From Hyphomicrobium sp. (GTDB taxonomy: Bacteria > Pseudomonadota > Alphaproteobacteria > Rhizobiales > Hyphomicrobiaceae), in NCBI GenBank assembly GCA_013141015.1, contig JABFRT010000028.1, forward strand, positions 1 through 64,000: a DNA stretch of 64,000 bases. Reading direction: 5' to 3'. The notes beneath the pieces are model-generated. The model worked only from the letters and a program-made list of their open reading frames with translations. It was not told the DNA's origin and ran no database searches. This document shows, piece by piece, positions 1 through 8,375 of the stretch. A program made the position numbers and the translations under genes. Each line of letters starts with the position of its first letter. Position 1 is the first letter of the stretch.

Positions 1-440
1 CCCGAGCATGAACATCCACCGCGCGCGGCATCGAGATCTTTGACGACGGCTTTGAACATTGCGCGTTCGAGATTCGGGTACTGACGTAACAACTCCTCGA
101 ACGCCCGGCCCGAAAATGTACATAGCTCCAGATCGGTCGCGGCTTCCGCATAGAGTTGCAGGGACTCGGTAAATGGACGGCCGACGAAGTCCGCTGCAAA
201 TTGCAGACCGACAATTTGCTGGCGCCCGTCGGGCCGTCCATTGACGAGCTTAACGACGCCGGAAATGATGATGGCAAATGTTTTGCTGCGCTGATGTCCG
301 CCATAAATGATGCGCCCCTCAGGCACGCGCGTGCGGTGGACGATCTTTGCCAACTCAGCGATGGCTGTTTCGCCAGCCTCACCACACAGGGCAGCGGAGC
401 GGACAGTACAATGCTGGCATCTGTTATGGGGTGAAGACAT
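1..440 (-). CDS. Crp/Fnr family regulator, 3' part outside window
   Basis: Transcription regulator of the FNR type, visible only for its first 146 residues. It begins at an ATG at 440 and is open to the left edge. The N-terminus has a cysteine cluster C8-X2-C11-X7-C19. A fourth Cys lies in ELCTF, the pattern expected for an oxygen-sensing [4Fe-4S] FNR. The cyclic-nucleotide-binding-like beta-roll follows, with GRQQIVGLQFAADFVGRPF, almost the same as the complete FNR at 43289-44008. The helix-turn-helix lies beyond the window, so the DNA specificity cannot be read. It lies downstream of the oxidase operon on the same strand, with a gap of about 100 nt. Confidence 0.85.
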   Translation of the reverse strand, partial: MSSPHNRCQHCTVRSAALCGEAGETAIAELAKIVHRTRVPEGRIIYGGHQRSKTFAIIISGVVKLVNGRPDGRQQIVGLQFAADFVGRPFTESLQLYAEAATDLELCTFSGRAFEELLRQYPNLERAMFKAVVKDLDAARGGCSCS

Positions 441-544
441 TTCGCTCGTCGTCTAGTCTTGTGCCTGTGAGAGGATCGCAGCGCTCTGGCGCGTCCGGTG
501 ATGCTGTCAGCGCAAGAGGCGCGCGATTGGCCCGGCTTTGACGT

Positions 545-1987
545 TCATGTTGCCCCCGCCTCCCCTGACCAAGAGTTTGCGGCAAGTGATCCCCTCACTG
601 GGGCGGCAGTCTTGCGGAAAAGATATTGCAGCATGGTCGCGACAAACAAAATGCCGCCGATGACGGCAAACAGCGCGCCGATACCATGCAACGCCATGCC
701 GGCGGCCGCGCCATCGGTGAGGCTCACTGAGCCGCTCGGCGTCTTGCGCGGTGCGCCGTAACCGCCAGCCATAAATAGTCCGACGGAGGCCATCAGTTGG
801 CCAAAGCCGAACAGCGCTAGCTGCAGCTTGAGACGCGGCGGCGCGCTTGGTAGCGCCACAAGGCGCGGCAGGCACACCATCAGCATCATGCCCATACAGG
901 CGACCTGCACACCGCCAATCACACCATGATAATGGGCCGGCGTGCGCGTGTCGGAGCCGGTGATCAAAAGTCCCATAATGCCGCCCGCGCCGAACACCAG
1001 CACCGACAGCGCAACGGCGACGAAGGCCGGGTCACGCCACGGCAACGCAGATGATTTGCGATACTGAAGAACGGCGTAAAGCCCGCTTCCGGCAATCAGC
1101 AGGCTTGGAAACGCCAGGACGAACTGCAGGCGGCGGAAGGCCTCCATGTAGACCGGCGAGAACGGCTTGAAAAATGCGCAAAACAGCAGCCCACCTGCTG
1201 AGAACACGCCGATTAGACCGATCGCAAGACGGAAGATGTCCGGATCGACGATGTCTTTGCCAAGGCTCTGGCGGCCAAGAATGGCCCACCCTGTCAACAT
1301 CAAGATGCAATAGGCAAACTGCAAGATGTGGCCGCCGCCCCAGAACAGCTGCTCATGCATGGAGCGTGACGGCACCTCGCCCCACACGCCCTTCAGGCCT
1401 GAAGCAAAACACCCCACAGCAACGCAATAGACGACGCCCGCCATGACCATGGCATAGGGGACCGTGTCCAGCCTCCGCAATCGCAGTCCCGCGTTGGCAA
1501 GCAAGCGCAGCACCGGCATCAATAGCCCTGCGGCGAGCAGGAACAAGCCTGCATAGTAGGCAGGATGAATAATCACCGGCACATAATTGTTCAGCGTGGC
1601 CGTCGAATCGTTGAGGAACGCGGGCACGAACAACATCGGAAACGACATCGAAACGAGACTGAGGCCCACGCGGCCAAGGCCCATGAATTTCGGCTTACCG
1701 CCGCTGATGTCATAGGCCGCCTGCGAGGTCAGCAACGCGAAGACCGTCAAGAACCAGATGACGAGCGAAAAGACCACATGGATGACCAAGCCCTTGCTGA
1801 AGAACCCGAGCGGCCAATGGCCGATCCGTTCAATGCCCGGCACGCGCGAGATGGCAAGCAGCAGCGCAAACACACCTGCAACCGCCAGCGACAAGGCGCC
1901 AAGCAGCGCCCACGAGCGCAGCTCACTCAGCGCAGCATCCGTGTGCCGGCACTCTGATTGACACGACGGGTGCGCGGCCGGCGTCAT
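545..1987 (-). CDS. heme-copper oxidase subunit I-like membrane protein
   Basis: Polytopic membrane protein of 480 residues with about twelve hydrophobic segments. Histidines stand in motifs like those of heme-copper oxidase subunit I: IHVVFSL near the N-terminus, WGGGHILQF mid-protein (compare WYGHN of CcoN), and AHYHGVIGG (compare GHVHSGALG of CcoN). I see no His-His pair of the usual Cu-B site, so catalysis is uncertain. The ATG at 1987 overlaps the TGA of the DUF420 gene (ATGA), implying translational coupling; the upstream extension is rejected. It is the last gene of the oxidase operon. It may be a NorB/CcoN-type paralogue or an accessory heme protein. Confidence 0.6.
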   Translation of the reverse strand: MTPAAHPSCQSECRHTDAALSELRSWALLGALSLAVAGVFALLLAISRVPGIERIGHWPLGFFSKGLVIHVVFSLVIWFLTVFALLTSQAAYDISGGKPKFMGLGRVGLSLVSMSFPMLFVPAFLNDSTATLNNYVPVIIHPAYYAGLFLLAAGLLMPVLRLLANAGLRLRRLDTVPYAMVMAGVVYCVAVGCFASGLKGVWGEVPSRSMHEQLFWGGGHILQFAYCILMLTGWAILGRQSLGKDIVDPDIFRLAIGLIGVFSAGGLLFCAFFKPFSPVYMEAFRRLQFVLAFPSLLIAGSGLYAVLQYRKSSALPWRDPAFVAVALSVLVFGAGGIMGLLITGSDTRTPAHYHGVIGGVQVACMGMMLMVCLPRLVALPSAPPRLKLQLALFGFGQLMASVGLFMAGGYGAPRKTPSGSVSLTDGAAAGMALHGIGALFAVIGGILFVATMLQYLFRKTAAPVRGSLAANSWSGEAGAT

Positions 1988-2424
1988 GGCGCCACTCCTG
2001 CAAACGGCCAGATATGGATGGTCATCACGTAGACCACGATGCCTGATGCCGCGACGAACAACCAAAGCTTCCACGCGAAGGGTGCAAGCCGGCGGTGCGC
2101 TGCTTCATTGCCGTTCCATGCGCGCCAGAAGGCCAGCGGCACCACGGGCGTCGCAATTGCCGCCGCGATAATGTGAATGATCAGAATCGTAAAGTAGACC
2201 GGCCGGATGATGCCCTGGCCGCCGAATTTGGCGAGGCCCGCACCGAAGTGATAGGCGAGATAAAGCACAAGAAACGCCACACCCAGCGCCACCGCTGCCA
2301 TCATGCAGGTGCGGTGCCGGGCACGGTCACCGCGCTTGATGAAGTAGTAGCCGCCAGAAAGTGCGGCAATGGTCGAAGCGTTGATGACCGCTAGAACGTG
2401 CGGCAGAACGGTATTGGATGCCAT
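1984..2424 (-). CDS. DUF420 family membrane protein
   Basis: A 146-residue protein with four hydrophobic segments, matching the DUF420 (YozB/CtaM-like) family often found beside terminal oxidase genes. Visible hallmarks are several membrane histidines (LPHVLAVIN, LAYHFG, IIHIIAA, MTIHIWP) that could bind heme or copper. Members near oxidase genes have been tied to oxidase maturation in some bacteria; that role is inferred here from position only. It sits between a 42-residue membrane protein and the subunit I-like gene, with which it overlaps by 4 nt. Confidence 0.75.
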   Translation of the reverse strand: MASNTVLPHVLAVINASTIAALSGGYYFIKRGDRARHRTCMMAAVALGVAFLVLYLAYHFGAGLAKFGGQGIIRPVYFTILIIHIIAAAIATPVVPLAFWRAWNGNEAAHRRLAPFAWKLWLFVAASGIVVYVMTIHIWPFAGVAP

Positions 2425-2431
2425 CTGACTG

Positions 2432-2560
2432 TTACGGCCCGTAGTGAATGATTTTGTACATAATGGACGTGTACATCAGCACCGGCAGCAACAGCAGCAA
2501 CGCCAGCGCCAGCTTCGACGGACCTTTCGCGGTGTGCTTATCGTTTGAGTCGATCGACAT
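2432..2560 (-). CDS. small single-span membrane protein in oxidase operon
   Basis: A 42-residue ORF. It starts MSIDSNDKHTAKGPSK, followed by one hydrophobic helix rich in Leu (about residues 17-34) and a short C-terminus ending IIHYGP. It fills most of the gap between ctaD and the DUF420 gene (76 nt after ctaD, 7 nt before DUF420) on the same strand. Size and topology resemble small accessory subunits such as subunit IV of aa3 oxidases or CcoQ, but I do not recognise the family. The function is inferred from position. Confidence 0.6.
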   Translation of the reverse strand: MSIDSNDKHTAKGPSKLALALLLLLPVLMYTSIMYKIIHYGP

Positions 2561-2636
2561 GATGTCTTGTGCCCTCAAGCAGGGGTTTCAAAATGGGTTG
2601 TGGCCGGCGCCCCCAAGGGAACGCCGGCCACGTCGC

Positions 2637-4304
2637 TCAATACTTGTCGTGGTCCCATTCAATGTAGTTGTACGGCGTCCAGTACGGATCGACGGCAACC
2701 GGCTTGGGGAAGTTGCCTGGGCCTGGCGGGCTTTCAGCGTGTGTCCATTCAATCGACTTGGATTTCCACGGGTTGCTGTCCGTCTTTGGACCATAGAACG
2801 CCGACCACACCCAGCCGCCGACCATCAAGATCACACCGATGGCAATCAGGAACGCGCCTGCCGTTGCAATGGTATGATACGTCTCGAATTGCGGGAACAT
2901 CGCGTAGTCCCAGTAGCGGCGCGGCATTCCCTGAACACCGATGATGAACAATGGCCAGAAGGTCACTTGCGTGCCAATAACCTTGATCCACAGGGCCCAC
3001 TTGGCGATTGCGCTATCAGCCGAGCGGCCGGTGATTTTCGGGAACCAGTGATAGACGGCTGAGAACACCGCGAACGTCGCCATCAAGCCCATGATGAAGT
3101 GGAAGTGGGCATGCACGAAGCTCGTTTCAGATAGGTGAACCGTCATGGAGGTGATGGCCAACGGAATACCGGTCAGACCGCCGACGAGAATGAGGAACAA
3201 GCACACCACCGCGTACCACATGGACACGTTGTAGTGGATCGCGCCTTTGTACATCGTGCCCCAAAGCGAGATTAGCAACAGGCCGACCGGCACTGAGATC
3301 AGCAGCGTCGAGACCATCATGCCGATCCGCAGCCAGTCCGGCATACCGGCGATGTAGAGGTGGTGGATCCAAACTTCGCCGGTGATGGCGAGAATGCCGA
3401 TGATGCCGCCGTAGACGCAGGCCTTGTAGTTGAACACGTGGTTGCGCGCCTGCGTGGCAATGATATCGAACAGCAGACCAACAGCCGGCAGGAAGATCAC
3501 GTAAACAGCCGGATGCGAGTAGAACCAAAACAGGTTTTGATAGAGCAGCACATCACCGCCGCGCGTTGGATCGAAGAAGCCCGTGCCCATGTACTTATCA
3601 AACAGCAGCAACGTCACGGCAGAAGCGAGCACAGGCACGAACACAATCTGAATCATAAAGGCGGCAAACGTCGTCCAGACGAAAATATTCATCTGGTCCC
3701 AGCCCATGCCGGGCGCCCGCATATAGATGATCGTCACCAGGAAGTTGACGGCACCCAAAATCGACGAGAAGCCGATCAAGTGAACCGTAAACACGTACAA
3801 TGCAGTGTTTGCCGTCGTCGTCACTGAATACGGAGGATATCCTGTCCACATGATGTCGGGCTTGTCGGTGACGAAGAACGTCATCAACGCAACCAGGATG
3901 CCGGCCCAGAATAGCCACAGCGAGAGTGCGTTGATGCGCGGGAAAGCCACGTCCGGCGCGCCGATCATCAGCGGCACCAGATAGTTGGCGGCAAACCCCG
4001 TCAACGCCGGAATGAGAAACGCCAAAATCATCGCTGCGCCGTGGAAGTAGAGCGCAACGTTGTAGGCGGTTCCTGTTGGCATGGTCTTGGCAAAATCCAA
4101 GACGAAGTAGTTGATCAGACCGGATTCGCCCGGCGACATTTGTTCGAGGCGAATGCCAAGGGCCATGATGCCGGCAACGATGAACGCGGCAATGGCGCCG
4201 ACGAGATAGAGCACGCCGACACGTTTATGGTCGGTCGTGAAAATCCACTCCTTGAGCGTCGACCCGCTCTTGTCGTGGAAGTCAGTCGAGGTTGCGGTGG
4301 TCAT
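2637..4304 (-). CDS. ctaD: cytochrome c oxidase subunit I, A2-type
   Basis: Catalytic subunit of a proton-pumping heme-copper oxidase, 555 residues with about 12 membrane spans. It begins with the family hallmark WIFTTDHKRVGVLY and keeps the low-spin heme His in YFHGAAM. The Cu-B/cross-link region reads FWFYSHPAVYVIFLP, followed by the HH pair in WIHHLYIAG; heme ligands are in FVHAHFHFIMG. The usual D-channel Glu of HPEVY is absent and YSHPAVY stands instead, which marks the A2 subfamily (caa3-like oxidases). It lies 21 nt downstream of ctaC. The operon has an FNR box upstream of ctaB, suggesting oxygen-dependent control. Confidence 0.95.
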   Translation of the reverse strand: MTTATSTDFHDKSGSTLKEWIFTTDHKRVGVLYLVGAIAAFIVAGIMALGIRLEQMSPGESGLINYFVLDFAKTMPTGTAYNVALYFHGAAMILAFLIPALTGFAANYLVPLMIGAPDVAFPRINALSLWLFWAGILVALMTFFVTDKPDIMWTGYPPYSVTTTANTALYVFTVHLIGFSSILGAVNFLVTIIYMRAPGMGWDQMNIFVWTTFAAFMIQIVFVPVLASAVTLLLFDKYMGTGFFDPTRGGDVLLYQNLFWFYSHPAVYVIFLPAVGLLFDIIATQARNHVFNYKACVYGGIIGILAITGEVWIHHLYIAGMPDWLRIGMMVSTLLISVPVGLLLISLWGTMYKGAIHYNVSMWYAVVCLFLILVGGLTGIPLAITSMTVHLSETSFVHAHFHFIMGLMATFAVFSAVYHWFPKITGRSADSAIAKWALWIKVIGTQVTFWPLFIIGVQGMPRRYWDYAMFPQFETYHTIATAGAFLIAIGVILMVGGWVWSAFYGPKTDSNPWKSKSIEWTHAESPPGPGNFPKPVAVDPYWTPYNYIEWDHDKY

Positions 4305-4325
4305 TATTTTTGTCTCCCCCGGCGC

Positions 4326-5111
4326 TTAAGGCGTTTGAGTTTTTGCGGGCTCAGCGGCGGCTGGCGCCGCTGGTTGCGCGGCAGCTGCCGGCTTTTTCTT
4401 TTCAAGCTTCTTGGCCATCCAAGCGTCGAAATCGGCTTGCGGCACGGCCTTCACGGCGTTGGTCATCTGCGAGTGGCTGTTGCCGCAGAACTCGACGCAG
4501 ACAACAGCGGTTTCAACCGGCTTATCGGGATAGAACCAGATGTGCGTGATGCGACCGGGCATAATGTCTTCCTTGACCCGGTATTCGGTCAAACCGAACG
4601 AGTGGATGACATCGTTCGAGGTCATGCGCAGAACCACTGGCCGCCCAACCGGCACCGTCAAATCTGTGTCAGTGACGCCGTTGCCATAGTCGTATTCGAA
4701 GTACCACTGATTGCCGGTCACTTTGACTTCCATGGCATTGGCGGGAACGGTGCGTTGCAGGTTCCACAGCGACCAGCCCTTGGCGGCGAGCAGGAAGTCG
4801 TCGGCCATGAACAGCGCCGCAGGAACCAGCGCCCACGCCAAGGCCTTGTCGAGATTGAGCGGCGGCGCGCTACCAACCTGATCGGGCGATTTGGCGCGGA
4901 ATTTTACCAGCAGCCAGATGGCGACGATCGCAAAGATGCCGCCGACGATCCACAAGTCCCACAAGATCTCTTCCCACACGATATTCCATTCGTGGGCCGG
5001 ATTCTTGATGCCGCCTGGTGCCGCGGCATGCGGCGTTCCAGCGACGGCAATACCAGCCATGAGCAGATATGCGGCCCCGGCTGTGATGAGCGTTTCAAAC
5101 CGCTTCAACAT
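4326..5111 (-). CDS. ctaC: cytochrome c oxidase subunit II
   Basis: A 261-residue subunit that takes electrons from cytochrome c through the binuclear Cu-A centre. Visible parts are an N-terminal signal or anchor segment, two membrane helices (about 45-70 and 92-108), the aromatic stretch GNQWYFEYDYGNG, and the Cu-A motif CVEFCGNSHSQM near residue 205. A low-complexity Ala/Pro/Lys tail closes the protein. There is no C-terminal cytochrome c domain, unlike many caa3 enzymes. It overlaps the SCO gene by 17 nt. Confidence 0.95.
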   Translation of the reverse strand: MLKRFETLITAGAAYLLMAGIAVAGTPHAAAPGGIKNPAHEWNIVWEEILWDLWIVGGIFAIVAIWLLVKFRAKSPDQVGSAPPLNLDKALAWALVPAALFMADDFLLAAKGWSLWNLQRTVPANAMEVKVTGNQWYFEYDYGNGVTDTDLTVPVGRPVVLRMTSNDVIHSFGLTEYRVKEDIMPGRITHIWFYPDKPVETAVVCVEFCGNSHSQMTNAVKAVPQADFDAWMAKKLEKKKPAAAAQPAAPAAAEPAKTQTP

Positions 5112-5952
5112 TGTTTTTATCCCCTAAGCGTGCCGAACGTTTGTAGATGAGCATGGAACCGAAGAGCGTCACGAGGCCGGCGCCCAGCGCTCCGAAGCCG
5201 ACGAAAAGTGGAATGTTCATGACGTATTTCCCGTCATGGTAGCTGTAGCTGTAACAAAGGCTGATCATGAAGTTGATGACTTCGCGCGGCCGGAACTGCC
5301 CCTGCTTGGCATCAAGCACGGCAAGCTCAACATCGCGTCCTGCCACTTCATCTTGATAGAGAACTCTGATCAGCCGGCTGTCGGGCGAGAAGAACAGAAA
5401 CGCGCCCGGATGCAGAAACACACGATCTTCCGGCGACCAGAAGAACTTGAAGCCGATCTTTTCCGTTTGCGATTTCAGATCGGCTTCCGTCTTGAACGTG
5501 GCGAACGTCCAGTGCTCGGCAAGCGGGCCGGTCAACGCCAAATGGGTCTTAAAGGCGCTGGTTGACGCAAGCTTGTCGTGCCGGTCGAACGACAGCGTGA
5601 TGATGCGGTAATCCTCGCCGGGCCGAACCGCGCTCACGTCCTTCAAGAGATTAGCGAGGTTCGTGTTGATGACCGAGCAGGTGCCGTCGCAGGTATAATA
5701 CGACAGCACCAGAATAACCGGCTTGCCGAGCGTGTCACCCCATAGGAATTCCTTGCCGTTCTGATCGATCAGCACTGTCGCGGGATCGATTTTCGTGCCG
5801 AGGAAAGCCTTTTCGTCGATCAGCATGACGTTGGTGTCGAACGACGAAACGGGGCGCCGGAAATACTGGGCGTTAGCTGCCGGCGGCACGGCTGCCGCGA
5901 TGACGATTGCCATCGCGATCAGCGCCTGAATATATCGACCGCCAATCCGCAT
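5095..5952 (-). CDS. SCO1/SenC/PrrC family copper chaperone with C-terminal anchor
   Basis: Thioredoxin-fold protein of 285 residues that would deliver copper to the Cu-A site of subunit II. An N-terminal signal segment is followed by the metal-binding motif CDGTC (in YYTCDGTCSVINTNL) and the distal His in RVFLHPGAF. Unlike many SCO proteins it ends with a hydrophobic helix (about residues 245-272) and a basic tail, so it may be anchored at the C-terminus. It lies between ctaE and ctaC and overlaps ctaC, consistent with co-translation with its client. Confidence 0.9.
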   Translation of the reverse strand: MRIGGRYIQALIAMAIVIAAAVPPAANAQYFRRPVSSFDTNVMLIDEKAFLGTKIDPATVLIDQNGKEFLWGDTLGKPVILVLSYYTCDGTCSVINTNLANLLKDVSAVRPGEDYRIITLSFDRHDKLASTSAFKTHLALTGPLAEHWTFATFKTEADLKSQTEKIGFKFFWSPEDRVFLHPGAFLFFSPDSRLIRVLYQDEVAGRDVELAVLDAKQGQFRPREVINFMISLCYSYSYHDGKYVMNIPLFVGFGALGAGLVTLFGSMLIYKRSARLGDKNNVEAV

Positions 5953-5966
5953 CGCCTGCGCCGCCC

Positions 5967-6767
5967 CTACCAGAAGTACACTTGAGAGGCGACGAAGAAC
6001 CAGACCACGTCGACGAAGTGCCAGTAGATGCCAGCCACCTTGACGAACATCTTGTGCAGCCCGCCGCGCAGCGCGCCGATGATGACGAACAGGAAACAGG
6101 CCAGCCCGACGATCACGTGCGAGCCGTGGAACCCGGTCAGCGAATAGAAGGCGGCCGAGAACTGGTTGGTGGCGGGCGTGAAGTTCTGATGGATAAGGTG
6201 CGAATATTCATAAATCGTGCAGCCGAGGAAGGCGGCGCCGAGCACCATCGAGATCACGACCCAGGTGAGGAACCCCTTCTTGTCGCCGTGTTCGTAAAGT
6301 TCTTCGGCCTTGTGATAGGTGATGCTCGAACCAACAAGAATAAAAGTCATGATGATTGGCAGCGTGGTGCCGATGTGCGGCGTGCCGGGCGGCGGCCACG
6401 CGTCACCAGCGCTGAGACGCATCATCCAGTAGGACGCGAACAGTCCAAGAAAGATGAAGATTTCACCGATAATAAAAACACCAACGCCGACAGGCGAAAC
6501 GTTGGAAATGGCAGACGGTTGCGTCGCACCCTCATGAACCCAACGGGCAATACCTGCGAGCACCAGTGGAGTGCCGATGCCAGCGCAGAGAATCGCCACC
6601 AGCGGCATCTTATAGACCAGCGCAAACACGAAGGTCAGCGGCACGAGAAACATGGTGCCAAACGAAATTGCCATTGGCGCCCAGCTCACTTCCCAGTGAT
6701 GGCCGCCAGCGTGGTCTGCGCTGCTGTGCCCGTGCCCGGCGACATCTAAAGCGACGTGTTGCTGCAT
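5967..6767 (-). CDS. ctaE: cytochrome c oxidase subunit III
   Basis: A 266-residue integral membrane protein with seven predicted spans. Family signatures seen are GEIFIFLGLFASYWMMR, the HGSHVIVGLACF stretch in the C-terminal half, and the end YWHFVDVVWFFVASQVYFW, typical of COX3. The His-rich N-terminus (QQHVALDVAGHGHSSADHAGG) is slightly unusual. It lies 40 nt downstream of ctaB and 14 nt upstream of the SCO gene, all on the minus strand. Confidence 0.95.
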   Translation of the reverse strand: MQQHVALDVAGHGHSSADHAGGHHWEVSWAPMAISFGTMFLVPLTFVFALVYKMPLVAILCAGIGTPLVLAGIARWVHEGATQPSAISNVSPVGVGVFIIGEIFIFLGLFASYWMMRLSAGDAWPPPGTPHIGTTLPIIMTFILVGSSITYHKAEELYEHGDKKGFLTWVVISMVLGAAFLGCTIYEYSHLIHQNFTPATNQFSAAFYSLTGFHGSHVIVGLACFLFVIIGALRGGLHKMFVKVAGIYWHFVDVVWFFVASQVYFW

Positions 6768-6807
6768 CTAAGTCTCCTAAATTTTTGTCTTAAGCGTTGA
6801 GGAGGCG

Positions 6808-7728
6808 TCACGACGCGCCCGTAAGAAGGACAACAAACAGCGCGAATAGATAGAAAATCGAATAGCCAAACACCCGGAACGCAGCGCGCGTTTGCGCGTC
6901 ACCCTCATCAATCCGGCACAAGACAATGACCCGCTGGACAAAGACCGCATTGAGCGCCGTTGCGATGCCCGCGTAGACCACGCCTTCAAAACCCAGTGCG
7001 ACCGGCAGATAGGTCGAGAACACCAGCAGCCCGGTGTAGATTTGGATTTGGCGGCAGGTCTCCCGCGCGCCCGCCACACATGGCAGCATCGGCACACCGG
7101 CCTTGGCGTAATCTTGCGCACGGCCCATGGCGAGCGCCCAGAAATGCGGCGGTGTCCAAAGGAAAATAATGAGGAACAACGACAGCGCGTTCCAATCGGC
7201 GACGCCCGTTTGTGCCGCCCAGCCGATGACTGGTGGAAGTGCGCCCGACGCGCCGCCGATGACGATGTTCTGCGTGGTCCGCCGCTTCAGCCCCATCGTG
7301 TAGACGAACATGTAGATGGCAATGGTCAGGGCGAGCAGATACCCTGCGGTCCAGTTGACGTAATGGCCGAGGGTAAAGACTGAAAGAACCGACAGCACGA
7401 TGCCCCAAGCCAACGCTTCAGCGCCTGAGATTGTGCCGCGCGGAATTGGCCGCATGACCGTGCGCTTCATCAGCGCGTCGATGTCGGCGTCGTACCACAT
7501 GTTGAGTGCGCCGCAGGCCCCCGCCCCGGCTGCCATGCACAACAGCGTCAATCCCAAAACGGCTGGTTCGACACTGCCCGGCGCGACAGCAAAACCGACA
7601 GCGCCCGTGAAGACCACCAGCGACATAACGCGGGGTTTCAGCAACAGAACACGATCACGCGCCCTGTCGATATATACTGCCCGCCGGCGCACACGCGCCC
7701 GACCGCCCGTCACATCACTGACAGCCAC
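6808..7728 (-). CDS. ctaB: protoheme IX farnesyltransferase (heme O synthase)
   Basis: UbiA-family prenyltransferase of 306 residues that makes heme O from heme B, the precursor of heme A for the aa3 oxidase. The allylic diphosphate-binding motif NMWYDADIDALMKRT (NxxxDxxxD) and the second Asp-rich region near GRAQDYAKAG are visible, as are about nine membrane helices. It is the first gene of the oxidase operon. No ctaA (heme A synthase) or ctaG (cox11) is in the window, so these must lie elsewhere or be missing. Confidence 0.95.
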   Translation of the reverse strand: MAVSDVTGGRARVRRRAVYIDRARDRVLLLKPRVMSLVVFTGAVGFAVAPGSVEPAVLGLTLLCMAAGAGACGALNMWYDADIDALMKRTVMRPIPRGTISGAEALAWGIVLSVLSVFTLGHYVNWTAGYLLALTIAIYMFVYTMGLKRRTTQNIVIGGASGALPPVIGWAAQTGVADWNALSLFLIIFLWTPPHFWALAMGRAQDYAKAGVPMLPCVAGARETCRQIQIYTGLLVFSTYLPVALGFEGVVYAGIATALNAVFVQRVIVLCRIDEGDAQTRAAFRVFGYSIFYLFALFVVLLTGAS

Positions 7729-8174
7729 AGTTCCGCCCCCGAAATGCGTCCAACCCTTATAAGTCCGTCCCGTTTGCCAGGATCTGGGCCGTCATCTTAG
7801 GGAGATCGGAAAGCGCTGCTTGATATTGATCAAGCTGGGGTGCGACCATGTGTGCTGTTGGGCCAAAAATTTGGTTGGTGCCGGCATTTTTTTTGCGAGG
7901 GCGGCCATCGTACGCGCTGTGCAGCGCCGGCCTCGTGCCTGCCCAACTGCAGCCATCGCTACCGCTACCCGCGGATCGGCCCTTCGCCGTTGACCGAGCA
8001 CACAGCAACTCATCACGCAGAGCGGCTGAGGAGGTTCGGCTGAACTTACGGTGCCGATTGACCGGCCCACACTAAAGGGAACGGCGCACCGGCCGGAGCC
8101 GCTTGCCCGGACGTGCTGGCAACCGCGCGAACGGCAATTTTTTAACCCCCGGCCGCGCGATTGGCAAATGCACG
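7729..8174. other. intergenic region upstream of ctaB
   Basis: About 446 nt between ctaB and the DUF2735 gene. It holds a perfect FNR/FixK box at 7820-7833. Short ORFs here have no recognisable product. I see no other gene or clear terminator. Confidence 0.6.
7820..7833. promoter_or_regulatory. FNR/FixK box (anaerobox) upstream of ctaB
   Basis: The sequence TTGATATTGATCAA fits the TTGAT-N4-ATCAA consensus exactly, and the dyad extends to GCTTGAT..ATCAAGC. It lies about 92 nt upstream of the ctaB start, a distance compatible with a site near -41 of a promoter. Family knowledge links such boxes to activation or repression by FNR/FixK when oxygen is low. Activation versus repression cannot be decided from the sequence. 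Confidence 0.8.
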
Positions 8175-8375
8175 TTACTGCTTGCTACCCTTATCGCCCG
8201 CTGCAATCGCCGCCTGATGATACCAAGCATCGCCGAACGTCGCGAACGCCACTTCAGCTTGCTGATATTTGACGGCCACCGCATCGCTTGCGTTAGCGCG
8301 CCCACCAGTAGAGGCCCGGCCGCCTTTTGGAAAATTATAGATCTTGGCTGTCTTGCCAGAAACAACTGCCGTCAT
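8175..8375 (-). CDS. DUF2735 family small protein beside glnII
   Basis: A 66-residue soluble protein. The N-terminal part SGKTAKIYNFPKGGRA matches DUF2735, a short family found mostly in Hyphomicrobiales and commonly beside glutamine synthetase II, as here with divergent orientation. The ATG at 8375 is preferred over a GTG four codons upstream. The function is unknown; its association with nitrogen metabolism is inferred from context. Confidence 0.75.
   Translation of the reverse strand: MTAVVSGKTAKIYNFPKGGRASTGGRANASDAVAVKYQQAEVAFATFGDAWYHQAAIAAGDKGSKQ

Noticed and set aside
7757-7850. Small minus-strand ORF (30 codons) just upstream of ctaB.
   Set aside because: It covers the FNR box, has no ribosome-binding site and no known likeness; a control region is the better reading.
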